From the NCBI GenBank assembly GCA_018266455.1, contig JAFEAJ010000041.1, positions 1 through 64,000 of the forward strand: a stretch of 64,000 nt of DNA, in the 5' to 3' direction. The translations under genes were made by a program, and so were the position numbers. Below, one piece after another: positions 33,398 through 43,314 of this stretch (its first letter is position 1; every line of letters starts with the position of its first letter). The notes below the pieces were generated by a model. That model saw only the letters and a list, made by a program, of their open reading frames with translations, was not told the DNA's origin and did not search any database. This DNA is from Bacteroidota bacterium. GTDB lineage: Bacteria > Bacteroidota > Bacteroidia > Chitinophagales > Chitinophagaceae.

Positions 33398-36300
33398 ATT
33401 TTACGTATATTTTCTTCACCTTTTTTTCCTGGTCAGTTTGTACAACCACAAAATATATTCCTGAAGCTGTGCCAGGGATAATCAAAGTATTTTCGGTGCC
33501 GCTTGTTGTTATTGTAGCTACAATCCTTCCCAGCAAATCAATAATTTGAACGTACCTGCAATTGACAGGGGTTAATATATATAATTGCCTGTTCACAACA
33601 GGGTTTGGATAGATTTTTATATCGGTTACAAAGACCTTGATGGCAGAGCGTATTTCAGAGTATTGATAATTGCCGCTGCTGTCGATGATTTTGAGCCTGT
33701 AATAATTGATGCCGTCTAATAAACTATCGGTGTATTGATAATTGTCTGAAATGCTGCTAAATCTTATCGAATCGATTGCTTTGAAAGTGATGCTGTCTGT
33801 ACTTTTTTCAATGATGAATTGATTTATTTTGTTGCCGCTCAAAATGGCCCATTGAAGCAGGGCGTGGTAATTGTCAGGTTTTGTAACTGAGAACGATTGC
33901 AGTGCTGCGGCAAGGGGTTGGTTTTTATTTGCCCCACCACCATTGATCCAGAACTCAGAAAAACCCTTTACTTTATATTCTGCATAATAACCATTGTCGT
34001 TAGGAATGATGGTTACATTTTTTCTTGGCAGGATAAAGCGGTAAATGCCGTTGGTATTGTTCGAGAGCAAGCTGTCCTCATTTGGGGCATCATTGCTGTA
34101 TTGCGTAATACCGGCCTGATATGCATCGTGAATTGATGTGCAATTGCTGCACCCTGTTGCATGGATCAGGCTGTTGGCTTCCGAATCGAGGAAATAGAAC
34201 CTTATTGAAACGCTGTCTGTTGGCTGTGTTTCTGGTTGAATGACAATATTCCTGTTTAAATAATACTGGTTAGATACATTTCTTGACCCGCTGTCCAGCA
34301 GGTACACTTTAACGTTAGTATTCCCTAAATTTTGCCCATTGGGGTTTACAGAAGCAATAAGGTTTCCACCGTTTGTGAAATCGATCCATGCATTGCCACT
34401 TATATTTTGTGTTAAGCCGGAACTGATGTTGTTGCCTTTGTAAATAGCGCCTTTATCAAAAACATGCACATCATCTATTCCCACACCTTCATAATCAACA
34501 GCAGGGTCGCTGAACATCACAAACCTGAAGCGTACCTTATTGCCATTAGCGGGGATATCAAAGCTCGATACATGCCAAATGGTATCGGACAACTGCCAAG
34601 CCTGTTTAGCTGAATTGTCGTACCAATTTGTGCCACTGCCAACTGTCCCAAGCTTCTGCCATGTAATTCCATCTGTGCTGTATTCTACCCAATGATAATC
34701 ACAATCACAGTCATCCTCTGTCTGAAAGATATGGCTGAAAGAAAGCACGGGATGTGCCAGGCTGCTCAAATCAAAACAGGGCGAATATAAATAGCCCAGT
34801 TGGTTGTCGGCATAATTTTCCGTCAGGTTAGTTACCCAGGCATTGCTGCCATTGGCCGCTTTGTTGATAATGGTTTTTGATGGAGCTCCCCATTGCCAGC
34901 TGTCGTTTATGCCGTTGGTGTACCAATAGCCATTGTTGTTTTCAAAACCTTCTAAGTATGGAAAGGTTGAAATAACGGGAACTGTCTGGAAAATAATGTC
35001 ACTGAGGCTGTCATTTTTGGGATATGTATCGCCGTTGGCATGGGCCCATGCCCGAAGGTCATAACTTTTGTAGGCAGACAGGTCTGCTGGTTGACTAAAA
35101 GTATAAACAATGGTATCATGCGGTGCAATCGTTGGTATTGTTTCTGTAATAACTTTGCCATTGATGCTGTATGAAACTGAAATGTTGTTTATAGCTGTAG
35201 CGCTGAAATTGTGCACTTGCACTTTAATGGTTTCTGCGCTGGAAAGGTTGCAGGCTCCGGCAGTATTGGGGCTCACCAGTGAAAGCATGCCGATATCGTT
35301 CGCTGCCCTGGTAATGGTTACATCATCATAAGAATAACCGTTGTCAAGGTCCCCGTCCAAGATCACTGAATTGGCAGATGCTTTTCCTTCTTCGCCAAAC
35401 TTTATCTGGAAACTGCTGCTGATGGTTTGTGAAGGAACTGCTTTTGAAAGCAAGTCAGTAACATTTATGCTTTTTGATGGCAAATAAACGCCGAAAGAAG
35501 ACGGAGAGATCGATAATGTATCAGCAAGCAACCAGGCTGACTGGTCATTGCCCCTGATCCACACTTTGTTGCCAGGTGCAGAAAAGCCAATGCCCTGGTT
35601 TCGGTAATAATAGTCAAGCCAAATCTGGTCGGCAGGCGAATAGTTTGATAAATTGAATGTGGCGACCAGGCTGTCTGCTGTTGTTGAGTTGCTTTTAAGG
35701 ACCTGGTCTAATGTTACGCACCTGTTGCCGGTTCTTGCAAACCCATTGTCAATATATGTCCTTGCTCTTCCATTGGCGTTGCTGCGAAGAAAATCGCATC
35801 GGTCCAGGCCGATAAAGCCCATTGTGTTGTTGGTGTACGTTGCCGTGTCAGCCGTTTCGAAACCTTCGGTAAAACTTGGGTTTAATGAGAGGGTATCATT
35901 TTGTAATTGTTTGATTACGGTTACCAAAGTATCATTTAAGCTCAATGTGTCACCGGGATAGCTCACCCATGCTTTTATCGTGTATGCGCCAGCGTTAGAA
36001 AAATCTACCGTTGTTGAAAAGCTGTAATTGTATGCAGTATTTGATGCTATTGTAGCCGAAATGTTTTCTGTTGTTATTGTTCCCCCATTTACCTGGTATG
36101 AAACCGGGACTGGTACTGATGAAGCCAGTGTGCCCAGGTTTTTCAATCTTATTGTTATAATGGCTGCATTGCCTAATGCTGTTGATGTGTGTTGACGGCC
36201 GGTTGCTGGAGCGATTAATGAATCCACAGTAAAATCTTTGTTGAAAAGGCCGCAGGCGCCACTAAATGGGGTAACAGTTGCTGCAATGGCTCGCCTGCCA

Positions 36301-38690
36301 GCAACTGTGCCATTGATTGCCCTTACGGTGAACCAGTAGCTGCTGTCGCGTTTTAAACCTTGAAGTAAATAACTGGTGTCAGTTGTGCTGGCAATGGTTT
36401 GCATGCTGTCTCCTCTTATGGTCATGATTTCATAGCCTGTTGCTGCATTTATCGTTTTCCACGTAAGCTTTGCATATCCCTGGCAAGGGTTGGCAAGCGT
36501 TATAGCAGGCTGGCCTAAAATCACAAAATCATAATCGCTGGTATCACTATAATTAAGGTTATTTCTTGTTACCCTGATCAGCGCTTTATTGGTAGGGATG
36601 TTTGGCACAACCCATGCATAAGAGCGCGAAGCAGATGGTACATTATTATTGATGGCGTTCCATGATGTCCCATTGTCAGTAGAATACTCCACAGTGAACG
36701 AATTGCCATCGCCGCCATAAGCGCTCCACCTGATGTATTCAGTTTCGCCGGGGACCCATGTTTCATTCCCAAAAGGATATTCCACCGTAACAGATGGATT
36801 GATGACCTGGTAAGCGATCACATAATCCTGCGAAGCACTGGGTACATGGGTTCCTTTCACTGTTATGGCGTAATTCCCGGAAGAAGGGACATTGATTACT
36901 ACCTGTTCAATATTATTCAAGGAGTCCACTCCTTCAACGGCATTGTCAGTTACATGTGCCGGATCAGGATTTAAGATTAAAGGATGGTGTGTTGTAATCC
37001 CATCAGGCCCGGTTACTGTCAGGTCAAGGTCATTAACCAGTGCCGGGCCGGCAGAGGCAGTTGCTGCAGGGTCGTTCCAGTACAGCATGATTTTTAATTG
37101 TTGTGCGCCGGAAGAGACGGTAACTGAGTTTGTTTGCGATGCCCCATTGATGATGGTACCGGTAAAATAATGATTGTTCTCGATGGCTTCAACTGCTGTG
37201 CGTGCATTCAGCATTCCAAAACCATAGCTATAATCAGGGCCGGGATTTCCAAGGTCATCTGCGCTGTTGCAGGTGATGGCCTTAATTAAGGCCGATGATG
37301 GATTAGCGCCCCCATGCAATTGTTTATATCTTTCGTACAACAGGCCCAATGTTCCTGTAACAGTTGGGGCAGACATGCTTGTTCCTACACTTATGCCATA
37401 GGTGTTATACGGCAGGGTAGAGGTAATGGTAGCTCCGCCAGCTACTATTTCAGGTTTTATCCTCCCATCATTTACAGGCCCACGGCTTGAAAAACCTGCG
37501 ATTGCATAACTTAAATTATCTATGGCCCCGACTGTCAGCACATTTTTCCCACATTGGAACCCGGATTTTATTGTGGCATAGGATTGCTGGTAGGGCGAGC
37601 AGGTAAGCCCTCCGTCATTACCTGCTGCAAACACATGCAGCAATGAATCGCCTGAAAAAATTTGGCCGTCAGCATAATTGGCCAGGGCATCGTACACCCC
37701 TTCGCCATTGCACCCGTTTGCCCCTGAATAGTAGGAATTGTTGGTGAGCACCATGTTGTAAGCTTTAATGTATACCGGCGCATTGACGAGTATATCGCTA
37801 AAACTCTGGCTGATCAATGTTGCTTTTGGGGCCATGCCCTTATACTTTGGGTTCACCAGGCCTGCGCCGCCGGTGGTGCCGAAGGTATGGGTGCCATGAT
37901 TGGTGATCTGGTTGGGATTTCGGTCAATAAGCCTGCCAGTAAAATCAAGATGCGATTGCGGGTCGGAATTATCACCAACGCCAATGGTAACTTTTTTCCC
38001 CTGGAGGTTCCTTCCTGAGGTTGCGCCAAGCGCATCGAGTGCATGTATGGCGTGGTTGTTATAATTTAACGGAGTGTCTTTAATAACCTGTGGGCTTATG
38101 TAGCTTACAAAGGGAAGCGACGCGATTTGTTGCACTGCTTTTTCAGGCGCTTTGATGAACAGTATTTGGGCCGGCTTAATTTTAGTGTTCACAACCTGTG
38201 CGCCGCAATGCTCAATTTCTTTAATTATTTCTTCTTTCTTGATCGATCCAAAAAAACTAATAGCTATCAGGTTTTCGTTGGTGTTATTATTCCTGGTTAA
38301 ATAGTCTTCTAACTTGCCAGATATCTTGAACCTTTTCTCTACACTGTAGATACCAGTTATATGAAGGCTTTTTAAATCCTGTTGCAGGAAGCCCTCTGGC
38401 AGTTCTGCGACAAAGGTATTGTCGGGCAGGTAGTTGAATAATAAAATCCCCTTATTAGCCAGTTCGTTTTTTTCGTTACCGGATGGAATTTGTTCGAATT
38501 GCAAGAGCGCGTAATACTTTTTTTTATAAAAAGCATTAGCAAGAGAGGCTTTATTAAATTTTCCTCTTTCAATATTTTTATTGCCAATGAAGTCGCCGTT
38601 TTTAAAATGGATAACTGGTTGTTTTCTTTGTGCAGAGACAGGATGAATGTGGGAAAGAAAAATAAAGACAGGGAGATAAAAATATTTCAT
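33396..38690 (-). CDS. Giant secreted subtilisin-like serine protease with T9SS sorting domain
   Basis: About 1764 residues, exported. Counting from the earlier Met at 38696, the signal peptide ends near residue 22 (HPVSAQ). An N-terminal propeptide-like region is followed by an S8 peptidase domain with Asp242 (VGDNSD), His270 (NHGTH), Asn360 (AAGND, oxyanion) and Ser440 (GTSMSAP), the intact subtilase triad. Next come a P-domain-like beta domain, Ig/fibronectin-type repeats, CARDB-like and MAM-like segments (EGFENNNGYWYTNGINDSWQWG). It ends in a type IX secretion C-terminal sorting domain (IKIYPNPVVNRQLYI, ending KKIYVK). I infer a surface-attached or released protease exported by T9SS. Confidence 0.9.
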   Translation of the reverse strand: MKYFYLPVFIFLSHIHPVSAQRKQPVIHFKNGDFIGNKNIERGKFNKASLANAFYKKKYYALLQFEQIPSGNEKNELANKGILLFNYLPDNTFVAELPEGFLQQDLKSLHITGIYSVEKRFKISGKLEDYLTRNNNTNENLIAISFFGSIKKEEIIKEIEHCGAQVVNTKIKPAQILFIKAPEKAVQQIASLPFVSYISPQVIKDTPLNYNNHAIHALDALGATSGRNLQGKKVTIGVGDNSDPQSHLDFTGRLIDRNPNQITNHGTHTFGTTGGAGLVNPKYKGMAPKATLISQSFSDILVNAPVYIKAYNMVLTNNSYYSGANGCNGEGVYDALANYADGQIFSGDSLLHVFAAGNDGGLTCSPYQQSYATIKSGFQCGKNVLTVGAIDNLSYAIAGFSSRGPVNDGRIKPEIVAGGATITSTLPYNTYGISVGTSMSAPTVTGTLGLLYERYKQLHGGANPSSALIKAITCNSADDLGNPGPDYSYGFGMLNARTAVEAIENNHYFTGTIINGASQTNSVTVSSGAQQLKIMLYWNDPAATASAGPALVNDLDLTVTGPDGITTHHPLILNPDPAHVTDNAVEGVDSLNNIEQVVINVPSSGNYAITVKGTHVPSASQDYVIAYQVINPSVTVEYPFGNETWVPGETEYIRWSAYGGDGNSFTVEYSTDNGTSWNAINNNVPSASRSYAWVVPNIPTNKALIRVTRNNLNYSDTSDYDFVILGQPAITLANPCQGYAKLTWKTINAATGYEIMTIRGDSMQTIASTTDTSYLLQGLKRDSSYWFTVRAINGTVAGRRAIAATVTPFSGACGLFNKDFTVDSLIAPATGRQHTSTALGNAAIITIRLKNLGTLASSVPVPVSYQVNGGTITTENISATIASNTAYNYSFSTTVDFSNAGAYTIKAWVSYPGDTLSLNDTLVTVIKQLQNDTLSLNPSFTEGFETADTATYTNNTMGFIGLDRCDFLRSNANGRARTYIDNGFARTGNRCVTLDQVLKSNSTTADSLVATFNLSNYSPADQIWLDYYYRNQGIGFSAPGNKVWIRGNDQSAWLLADTLSISPSSFGVYLPSKSINVTDLLSKAVPSQTISSSFQIKFGEEGKASANSVILDGDLDNGYSYDDVTITRAANDIGMLSLVSPNTAGACNLSSAETIKVQVHNFSATAINNISVSYSINGKVITETIPTIAPHDTIVYTFSQPADLSAYKSYDLRAWAHANGDTYPKNDSLSDIIFQTVPVISTFPYLEGFENNNGYWYTNGINDSWQWGAPSKTIINKAANGSNAWVTNLTENYADNQLGYLYSPCFDLSSLAHPVLSFSHIFQTEDDCDCDYHWVEYSTDGITWQKLGTVGSGTNWYDNSAKQAWQLSDTIWHVSSFDIPANGNKVRFRFVMFSDPAVDYEGVGIDDVHVFDKGAIYKGNNISSGLTQNISGNAWIDFTNGGNLIASVNPNGQNLGNTNVKVYLLDSGSRNVSNQYYLNRNIVIQPETQPTDSVSIRFYFLDSEANSLIHATGCSNCTSIHDAYQAGITQYSNDAPNEDSLLSNNTNGIYRFILPRKNVTIIPNDNGYYAEYKVKGFSEFWINGGGANKNQPLAAALQSFSVTKPDNYHALLQWAILSGNKINQFIIEKSTDSITFKAIDSIRFSSISDNYQYTDSLLDGINYYRLKIIDSSGNYQYSEIRSAIKVFVTDIKIYPNPVVNRQLYILTPVNCRYVQIIDLLGRIVATITTSGTENTLIIPGTASGIYFVVVQTDQEKKVKKIYVK

Positions 38691-38817
38691 CTGCAAAAAA
38701 AATTTGTTGAAGCCCGCCTAATCGCCCCGGGCATTAATAAGGAAAGGCCATTGAAGGAGCAGCCAGTTTATTATTATTCAGGGAAAAGGGGGAACGCCTT
38801 ATAAACGCGGGTTATGC

Positions 38818-40014
38818 TTATTTATTTTCAACTGATGCATGTATGGAAGGATGTTTTTTGCAGGCCCATTTTAACAGGGCAAACCCAAACAGCCCGGCCA
38901 GCATTGATGCAGTAAGAATAGCAATTTTTGAATTTTGGACCAGGCCCGCATCGTCAAATGCGAGGTTGGTAATAAAAATCGACATCGTAAAGCCAATGCC
39001 GGCAAGCGCCCCAACGCCTGATAAATGCCCCCATCTCATGCCTTGTGGCAAATTGGAAAGCCTGAGCTTTATCGCAGCGAAACAAAACAGCAGTATGCCT
39101 ATGGGCTTTCCTAAAAACAGGCCTGCTATGATGCCCGTGCTGTTGTTGCTTATTAACGTATGTTGCCATCCTGGTGCAAGCACAATACCTGTATTGGCCA
39201 GCGCAAAGATGGGGAGTACCAGGAAGGCAACGGGCTTATGTAAAAAATGCTGCACTTTTTCTGACAGCTTGCTGCCTTCTTTATCAAAAGGGATTGCAAA
39301 GGCAAGCAATATGCCGCTGACGGTAGCGTGCACTCCAGACCTCAACATAAAATACCACATTGCTATACCCGGGATGAGATAAAACAACAGCTTTTTTATT
39401 TTCATCTTGTTAAATGCAAGCAATAAAATAAAAATGGAAAATGCGATAGAAAGGTTTAGCAGGGATAGCTCTTTTGTATAGAACAAGGCAATGACCACCA
39501 CAGCACCCAGGTCGTCAATAATAGCAAGCGCCGCCAAAAAAATTTTTACAGAAGCGGGCACTTTATTCCCTGCAAGCGAAAGGATGCCTAATGCAAAAGC
39601 GATATCGGTGGCCATGGGTATGCCAATACCCGATTGGGTTGCAGTGCCATGGTTGAACAAAAAGTGAAGCAATGCAGGCACAGCCATACCGCCAATTGCA
39701 GCAACAACAGGCAGCATTGCGCTTTTAAAATCCGACAGCTCGCCAATGTACAGTTCCCTTTCTATTTCAAGCCCAACCAGCAAAAAAAATATGGCCATCA
39801 GCCCATCATTCACCCATTCCCCGACAGGATAGTTCAATTGGAGCTTAGAGCATGGCAGGCCTACGTGCGAGTGCCAGAAATGAAGATAGCCATTACCGAT
39901 AGAGCTATTGGCGATGGCAATAGACGCCACGGTGCAAACAATCAATAATAAGCCTCCCATTTTTTCGCTGTTAAAAAAATCGCTGAATACATTTGTGTTT
40001 TTGTTGGCAGGCAT
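38818..40014 (-). CDS. nhaA: Na+/H+ antiporter NhaA
   Basis: A 398-residue polytopic inner-membrane antiporter that exports sodium in exchange for protons. The ion-binding double Asp motif is visible in ALAIIDDLGAVVVIALFYT, and GIPMATDIAFALGIL and GVHATVSGILLAFAIP are family signatures. Length is typical. It is the only NhaA in the window and is not obviously in an operon. Confidence 0.95.
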   Translation of the reverse strand: MPANKNTNVFSDFFNSEKMGGLLLIVCTVASIAIANSSIGNGYLHFWHSHVGLPCSKLQLNYPVGEWVNDGLMAIFFLLVGLEIERELYIGELSDFKSAMLPVVAAIGGMAVPALLHFLFNHGTATQSGIGIPMATDIAFALGILSLAGNKVPASVKIFLAALAIIDDLGAVVVIALFYTKELSLLNLSIAFSIFILLLAFNKMKIKKLLFYLIPGIAMWYFMLRSGVHATVSGILLAFAIPFDKEGSKLSEKVQHFLHKPVAFLVLPIFALANTGIVLAPGWQHTLISNNSTGIIAGLFLGKPIGILLFCFAAIKLRLSNLPQGMRWGHLSGVGALAGIGFTMSIFITNLAFDDAGLVQNSKIAILTASMLAGLFGFALLKWACKKHPSIHASVENK

Positions 40015-40100
40015 ATACCGTTGATTGGTGGTATAAAAATAATAAAGCCCGGTTTATTGTTTTTAACTAAATGTTTGCTCTGCTTCTTTTACATTGCAGC

Positions 40101-40559
40101 ATGAATAGGCTTGTTGCATTACTGACCTTATTTTTCGTTTCTAGCTGTTCAAAACCACAGGAACCCGAATACCGGGGCTTCAATAATTTGCGCGTTGAAC
40201 ATGCGGGGGCTAAGGAATCTGTGGTGTCGGCAAACATTAAATTTTATAACCCCAACAATTTCCCGTTGCAGCTTAAAAAAGCAGATGTCTTTTTTTTACT
40301 TAATGATAAACAGGCTGCACATTGCAATATCGACTCCACCATCAATATACCGAAGCTCGACAGCTTTTATGTACCGGTTTCCTTTAAGGTAAGCTTTGGC
40401 AACATTTTAAACAATGCCTTTCAATTGCTGCTAAATGGCAAAGCAAAGATCAATGCAGAAGGGTTTGTAAAATTCAAAAGAGCAGGGGTCGCATTTAAAG
40501 TTCCTGTTCATTATGAAGCCTACCAGGACCTCGATTCTCTTTTTCAAAGCATACAATAA
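40101..40559 (+). CDS. LEA14-like lipoprotein
   Basis: A 152-residue predicted lipoprotein. ATG 40101 gives a lipoprotein signal with VSSC (Cys16), whereas the earlier in-frame ATG (40071) lengthens it without benefit. The mature part has the LEA type-2/WHy beta-sandwich pattern (NLRVEHAGAKESVVSANIKFYNPNNFPLQLKKADVFFLLND). The role is unknown. It lies near the T6SS but shows no feature that would identify it as TssQ. Confidence 0.65.
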   Translation: MNRLVALLTLFFVSSCSKPQEPEYRGFNNLRVEHAGAKESVVSANIKFYNPNNFPLQLKKADVFFLLNDKQAAHCNIDSTINIPKLDSFYVPVSFKVSFGNILNNAFQLLLNGKAKINAEGFVKFKRAGVAFKVPVHYEAYQDLDSLFQSIQ

Positions 40560-40845
40560 CCCCTCTTTTGGGCGAATGTATTCGCCCGGCTTTCTACAAC
40601 TTGTTTATTGGCACTGTTCTCCCATTTCGAGATTTATCTTTCCATTATCGGGATTTTTTAAAATGACATCCTGCTATAAGATGCTGTATCACTTGTGCTT
40701 TTAAGATGGCATTATTTCAGTATATATACTATGATCTTATATGTGGCTTTTACCTTTTCTATAGAAAGATTTACGATTCAGGAAAAAAGAATTAGCCCGG
40801 CTTTGATGGAATGATTTTATTAGTTGTTGATCTTAATCCTGTACC

Positions 40846-42243
40846 ATGAAACAAAATTTAATAATCCAAGCCATAAAACGTTACGCTGTTTTTGCGTTCT
40901 CGTTTATTTGCATTTATGCATTTCAGCCCGTGGCTGCACAGGTTTGTGGGAACCCGAATGTGATTTATGGAATGACCGGCTCAGGAGGGCTTTACCCGAT
41001 AGATATAACCAATGGAAATGTCGGCGCTAAAATAAATAGCGCAGCTTATCCTGCACCGGCTCCAAGTGGGGCAAACGCTATTGGCTACAACACAATCAAT
41101 GGGAAATTTTATTATTTTAAAGTCAACCCTTCATTATGGAGCGGGGGAAGCTTTATTTCATTTGATCCTGTTTTGCAAATATATACCACCCTGGCAACAA
41201 GCCCCATAAGGGCAACTGTTCATGCAGGCTGTGTTAACTTTAATGGAACCGGATATTACTGCACTGATGTGAACGGAAATCTTTTCTACTATAATATTGG
41301 TGCCAATACCTGGACAACCATTACTTCCTACCTGAAAGACCAGTTTGGCAGCAATGTAAGCAATGTCATCGTTGCTCAAAATTCAGGCGACATTGCAATA
41401 GACGGGCTGGGGAACTTATGGATAGTTACATCAAATACTACTAACTATGGGCTATATGAAGTTTTTGCCCCATTGCCTACTACCCCCCAGGCAAGTGTAA
41501 TTGCAAATAAAATCATTGATCCGTCTGCAACCACCCCAAGCGCATCAGGCTTTCAGGGGGTCGCATTCTCAGCAACTGGCAAACTGTATTTATCGACCAG
41601 CAATAAATTGTATCAACTTACCAACAAAACGGCTGCTTCGATGACATATATTGCGGATTTGAGCATGGCAGGCACAGGCACTGACCTGACTTCATGCAGC
41701 TACCCGATCATGGTGTTGCCGGTAACATGGTCATCGTTTACTGCCTCATTGCAAAACAATCATGCAATACTTGACTGGACTATTGCCAACGCCTCGGGTG
41801 TGAAAGGGTTTTATGTAGAACGGAGCAATGACAACAAGAACTGGAATGAACTGGCTTATTTATCATACACTGAAACAGAACAAGAATACTCATTTACCGA
41901 TTTTAGCCCGGCGGGAGGCCATAATTATTATCGTATCCGTGAAACTGATTTTAATGGCGAAAGCTTTTATTCTGAAATAAAGATGGTATCCATCTTCTCC
42001 GGGCTTCCAGCACAAACTTCAATTTGGCCTAACCCGGCAAAAAGCCTGATCAATATACAATCTGGTGCATCAAGCGATAGTAAGGTACAGTTGTTCGATC
42101 AAACCGGCAGATTGGTATATGCAACAGTAGCTCGCCCGGGCAGCAACCAGGTCAATATAAGTTCATTGGCTGCCGGCAACTATATCGTTCACATCAGTAG
42201 TGCAGATGGCAGTTCGCACAATGAAAAATTGATTAAAAAGTAA
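40846..42243 (+). CDS. Secreted protein with type IX secretion C-terminal domain
   Basis: A 465-residue exported protein. The N-terminal signal peptide ends near FQPVAAQ. The central part has a beta-propeller/collagen-like DUF pattern (repeated YGMTGSGGLYPIDITNGNVGAKI, GKFYYFKVNPSLWSG), followed by a segment of fibronectin-like strands (VTWSSFTASLQNNHAILDWTIANASGVKGFYVERSNDNKNW). It ends in a T9SS type A sorting domain (SIWPNPAKSLINI to EKLIKK). The cargo function is unknown. Regulation is not visible, and a clear terminator follows. Confidence 0.8.
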   Translation: MKQNLIIQAIKRYAVFAFSFICIYAFQPVAAQVCGNPNVIYGMTGSGGLYPIDITNGNVGAKINSAAYPAPAPSGANAIGYNTINGKFYYFKVNPSLWSGGSFISFDPVLQIYTTLATSPIRATVHAGCVNFNGTGYYCTDVNGNLFYYNIGANTWTTITSYLKDQFGSNVSNVIVAQNSGDIAIDGLGNLWIVTSNTTNYGLYEVFAPLPTTPQASVIANKIIDPSATTPSASGFQGVAFSATGKLYLSTSNKLYQLTNKTAASMTYIADLSMAGTGTDLTSCSYPIMVLPVTWSSFTASLQNNHAILDWTIANASGVKGFYVERSNDNKNWNELAYLSYTETEQEYSFTDFSPAGGHNYYRIRETDFNGESFYSEIKMVSIFSGLPAQTSIWPNPAKSLINIQSGASSDSKVQLFDQTGRLVYATVARPGSNQVNISSLAAGNYIVHISSADGSSHNEKLIKK

Positions 42244-42288
42244 ACCAGTTAAAATCGCTGAATAGGGTTTGATTTTCAGTTTTGCATG

Positions 42289-42330
42289 AAACCTCCGCAG
42301 CAACGGAGGTTTCTTATTATTCTCTTTTTT
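42289..42330 (+). terminator. Rho-independent terminator
   Basis: AAACCTCCG (42289-42297) pairs perfectly with CGGAGGTTT (42304-42312) around CAGCAA, followed by a T-rich tract (CTTATTATTCTCTTTTTT). It sits 45 bases after the T9SS protein gene. Confidence 0.85.
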
Positions 42331-42375
42331 ATGCCTGGTATAACAGCCTGCAATCACGCAGCACCAGGGCTCTTC

Positions 42376-43134
42376 TTACGCAATTCTTAGTGCATGGACC
42401 ATTTCATTAGGCTGGATCCGGTTATCGCGAAAACTGAGGTCGGGATCAAAGTAGAAATTTTTTGAAAACCATTTTCGTTTCCTGTAAAACACCCACCCGA
42501 AAGGGGCTTTCTGTTCATTCATCCATGCAATGGTATTTTGTGCATTCTTTTCATTATAGTCATTGATAAAAATAAAAAACAACTGTCCCAGCGTCATGTT
42601 CAACGGCGCTTTTGAAGTGAAACTTGTCTGCACACTGTCCTGCGGTTTTTTATTGAAAATAAACTGCACCACTTCGATCTGCGAAAGATCGATCATGTCC
42701 AGGTCCGGCATCTCCGTATTTACCGGGTAATACCAAAGTTTGTATTCCGCTTTTGGTATCACAAGCAAAAAACAATACACCTGGTAGCACAAATAGGGCA
42801 CTATAAAAACAATGGCATAAGCCAGAAATGAAAAATTGCTTTTGCGCAAATAATAAATAATCCCTACAATGGCTGTGCTGCATAGCAATATCACCAGGGT
42901 TGCCAAAAGCCCCTTGCCGAATTCGGTTTTTTGAACAGGAAGGAACCTGTACATAAGCGTTACATGAAGAGCCCCCATCCCGAGGCATAAAAATTCGGCC
43001 AGGTAATAAAACTTATCTGCAGCATCGCTGCCCGCGAACTGCAGCAGGCCCACCGCGCTTACAAGCGCTGTTGCGATGAGCAGGTAGAAAAAAGTTTTTT
43101 TCCCGTATTTTTTTTCGATGATGTTGCCAGCCAT
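42376..43134 (-). CDS. tssN: Type VI secretion protein TssN (T6SSiii)
   Basis: A 252-residue membrane protein. The N-terminal half has several membrane helices (for example FFYLLIATALVSAVGLLQFA, FYYLAEFLCLGMGALHV, LLATLVILLCSTAIVGIIYYL and FLAYAIVFIVPYLCYQVYCFLLV). The soluble C-terminal domain contains APLNMTLGQLFFIFINDYNEKN and FRDNRIQPNEMVHALRI. This layout and the T6SS context fit TssN, a membrane component specific to the Bacteroidota T6SSiii subtype that substitutes for TssJ/L/M. It lies at the left edge of the locus, transcribed away from tssE. Assignment is moderate because TssN is poorly conserved. Confidence 0.7.
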   Translation of the reverse strand: MAGNIIEKKYGKKTFFYLLIATALVSAVGLLQFAGSDAADKFYYLAEFLCLGMGALHVTLMYRFLPVQKTEFGKGLLATLVILLCSTAIVGIIYYLRKSNFSFLAYAIVFIVPYLCYQVYCFLLVIPKAEYKLWYYPVNTEMPDLDMIDLSQIEVVQFIFNKKPQDSVQTSFTSKAPLNMTLGQLFFIFINDYNEKNAQNTIAWMNEQKAPFGWVFYRKRKWFSKNFYFDPDLSFRDNRIQPNEMVHALRIA

Positions 43135-43181
43135 GTGCGATTTGGGTTTTCAAAATAAGCCCGAATGTATAAAAAAACTTG

Positions 43182-43196
43182 TAACTAAAATAGTTA
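43182..43196. promoter_or_regulatory. Palindrome between divergent tssN and beta-barrel genes
   Basis: TAACTAAAATAGTTA is a perfect 6+3+6 inverted repeat lying between the tssN start (43134) and the beta-barrel start (43315). Its position in a divergent intergenic region makes it a candidate operator. No canonical promoter elements could be placed around it. Confidence 0.35.
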
Positions 43197-43314
43197 TATG
43201 CTAACTTAGCAAATAGTGCAGGTATTTTTAGAAAATACAAAGAATAAAAGTACCAATATTATTTTCTTTCTGCACGAAAAACACAAATTTATCATATCTA
43301 TCAAAAAATTACTT

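Noticed and set aside
40101-40559. LEA14-like lipoprotein as T6SS TssQ
   Set aside because: It is a lipoprotein of similar size near the T6SS, but the LEA/WHy pattern and its distance from tss genes do not support TssQ.
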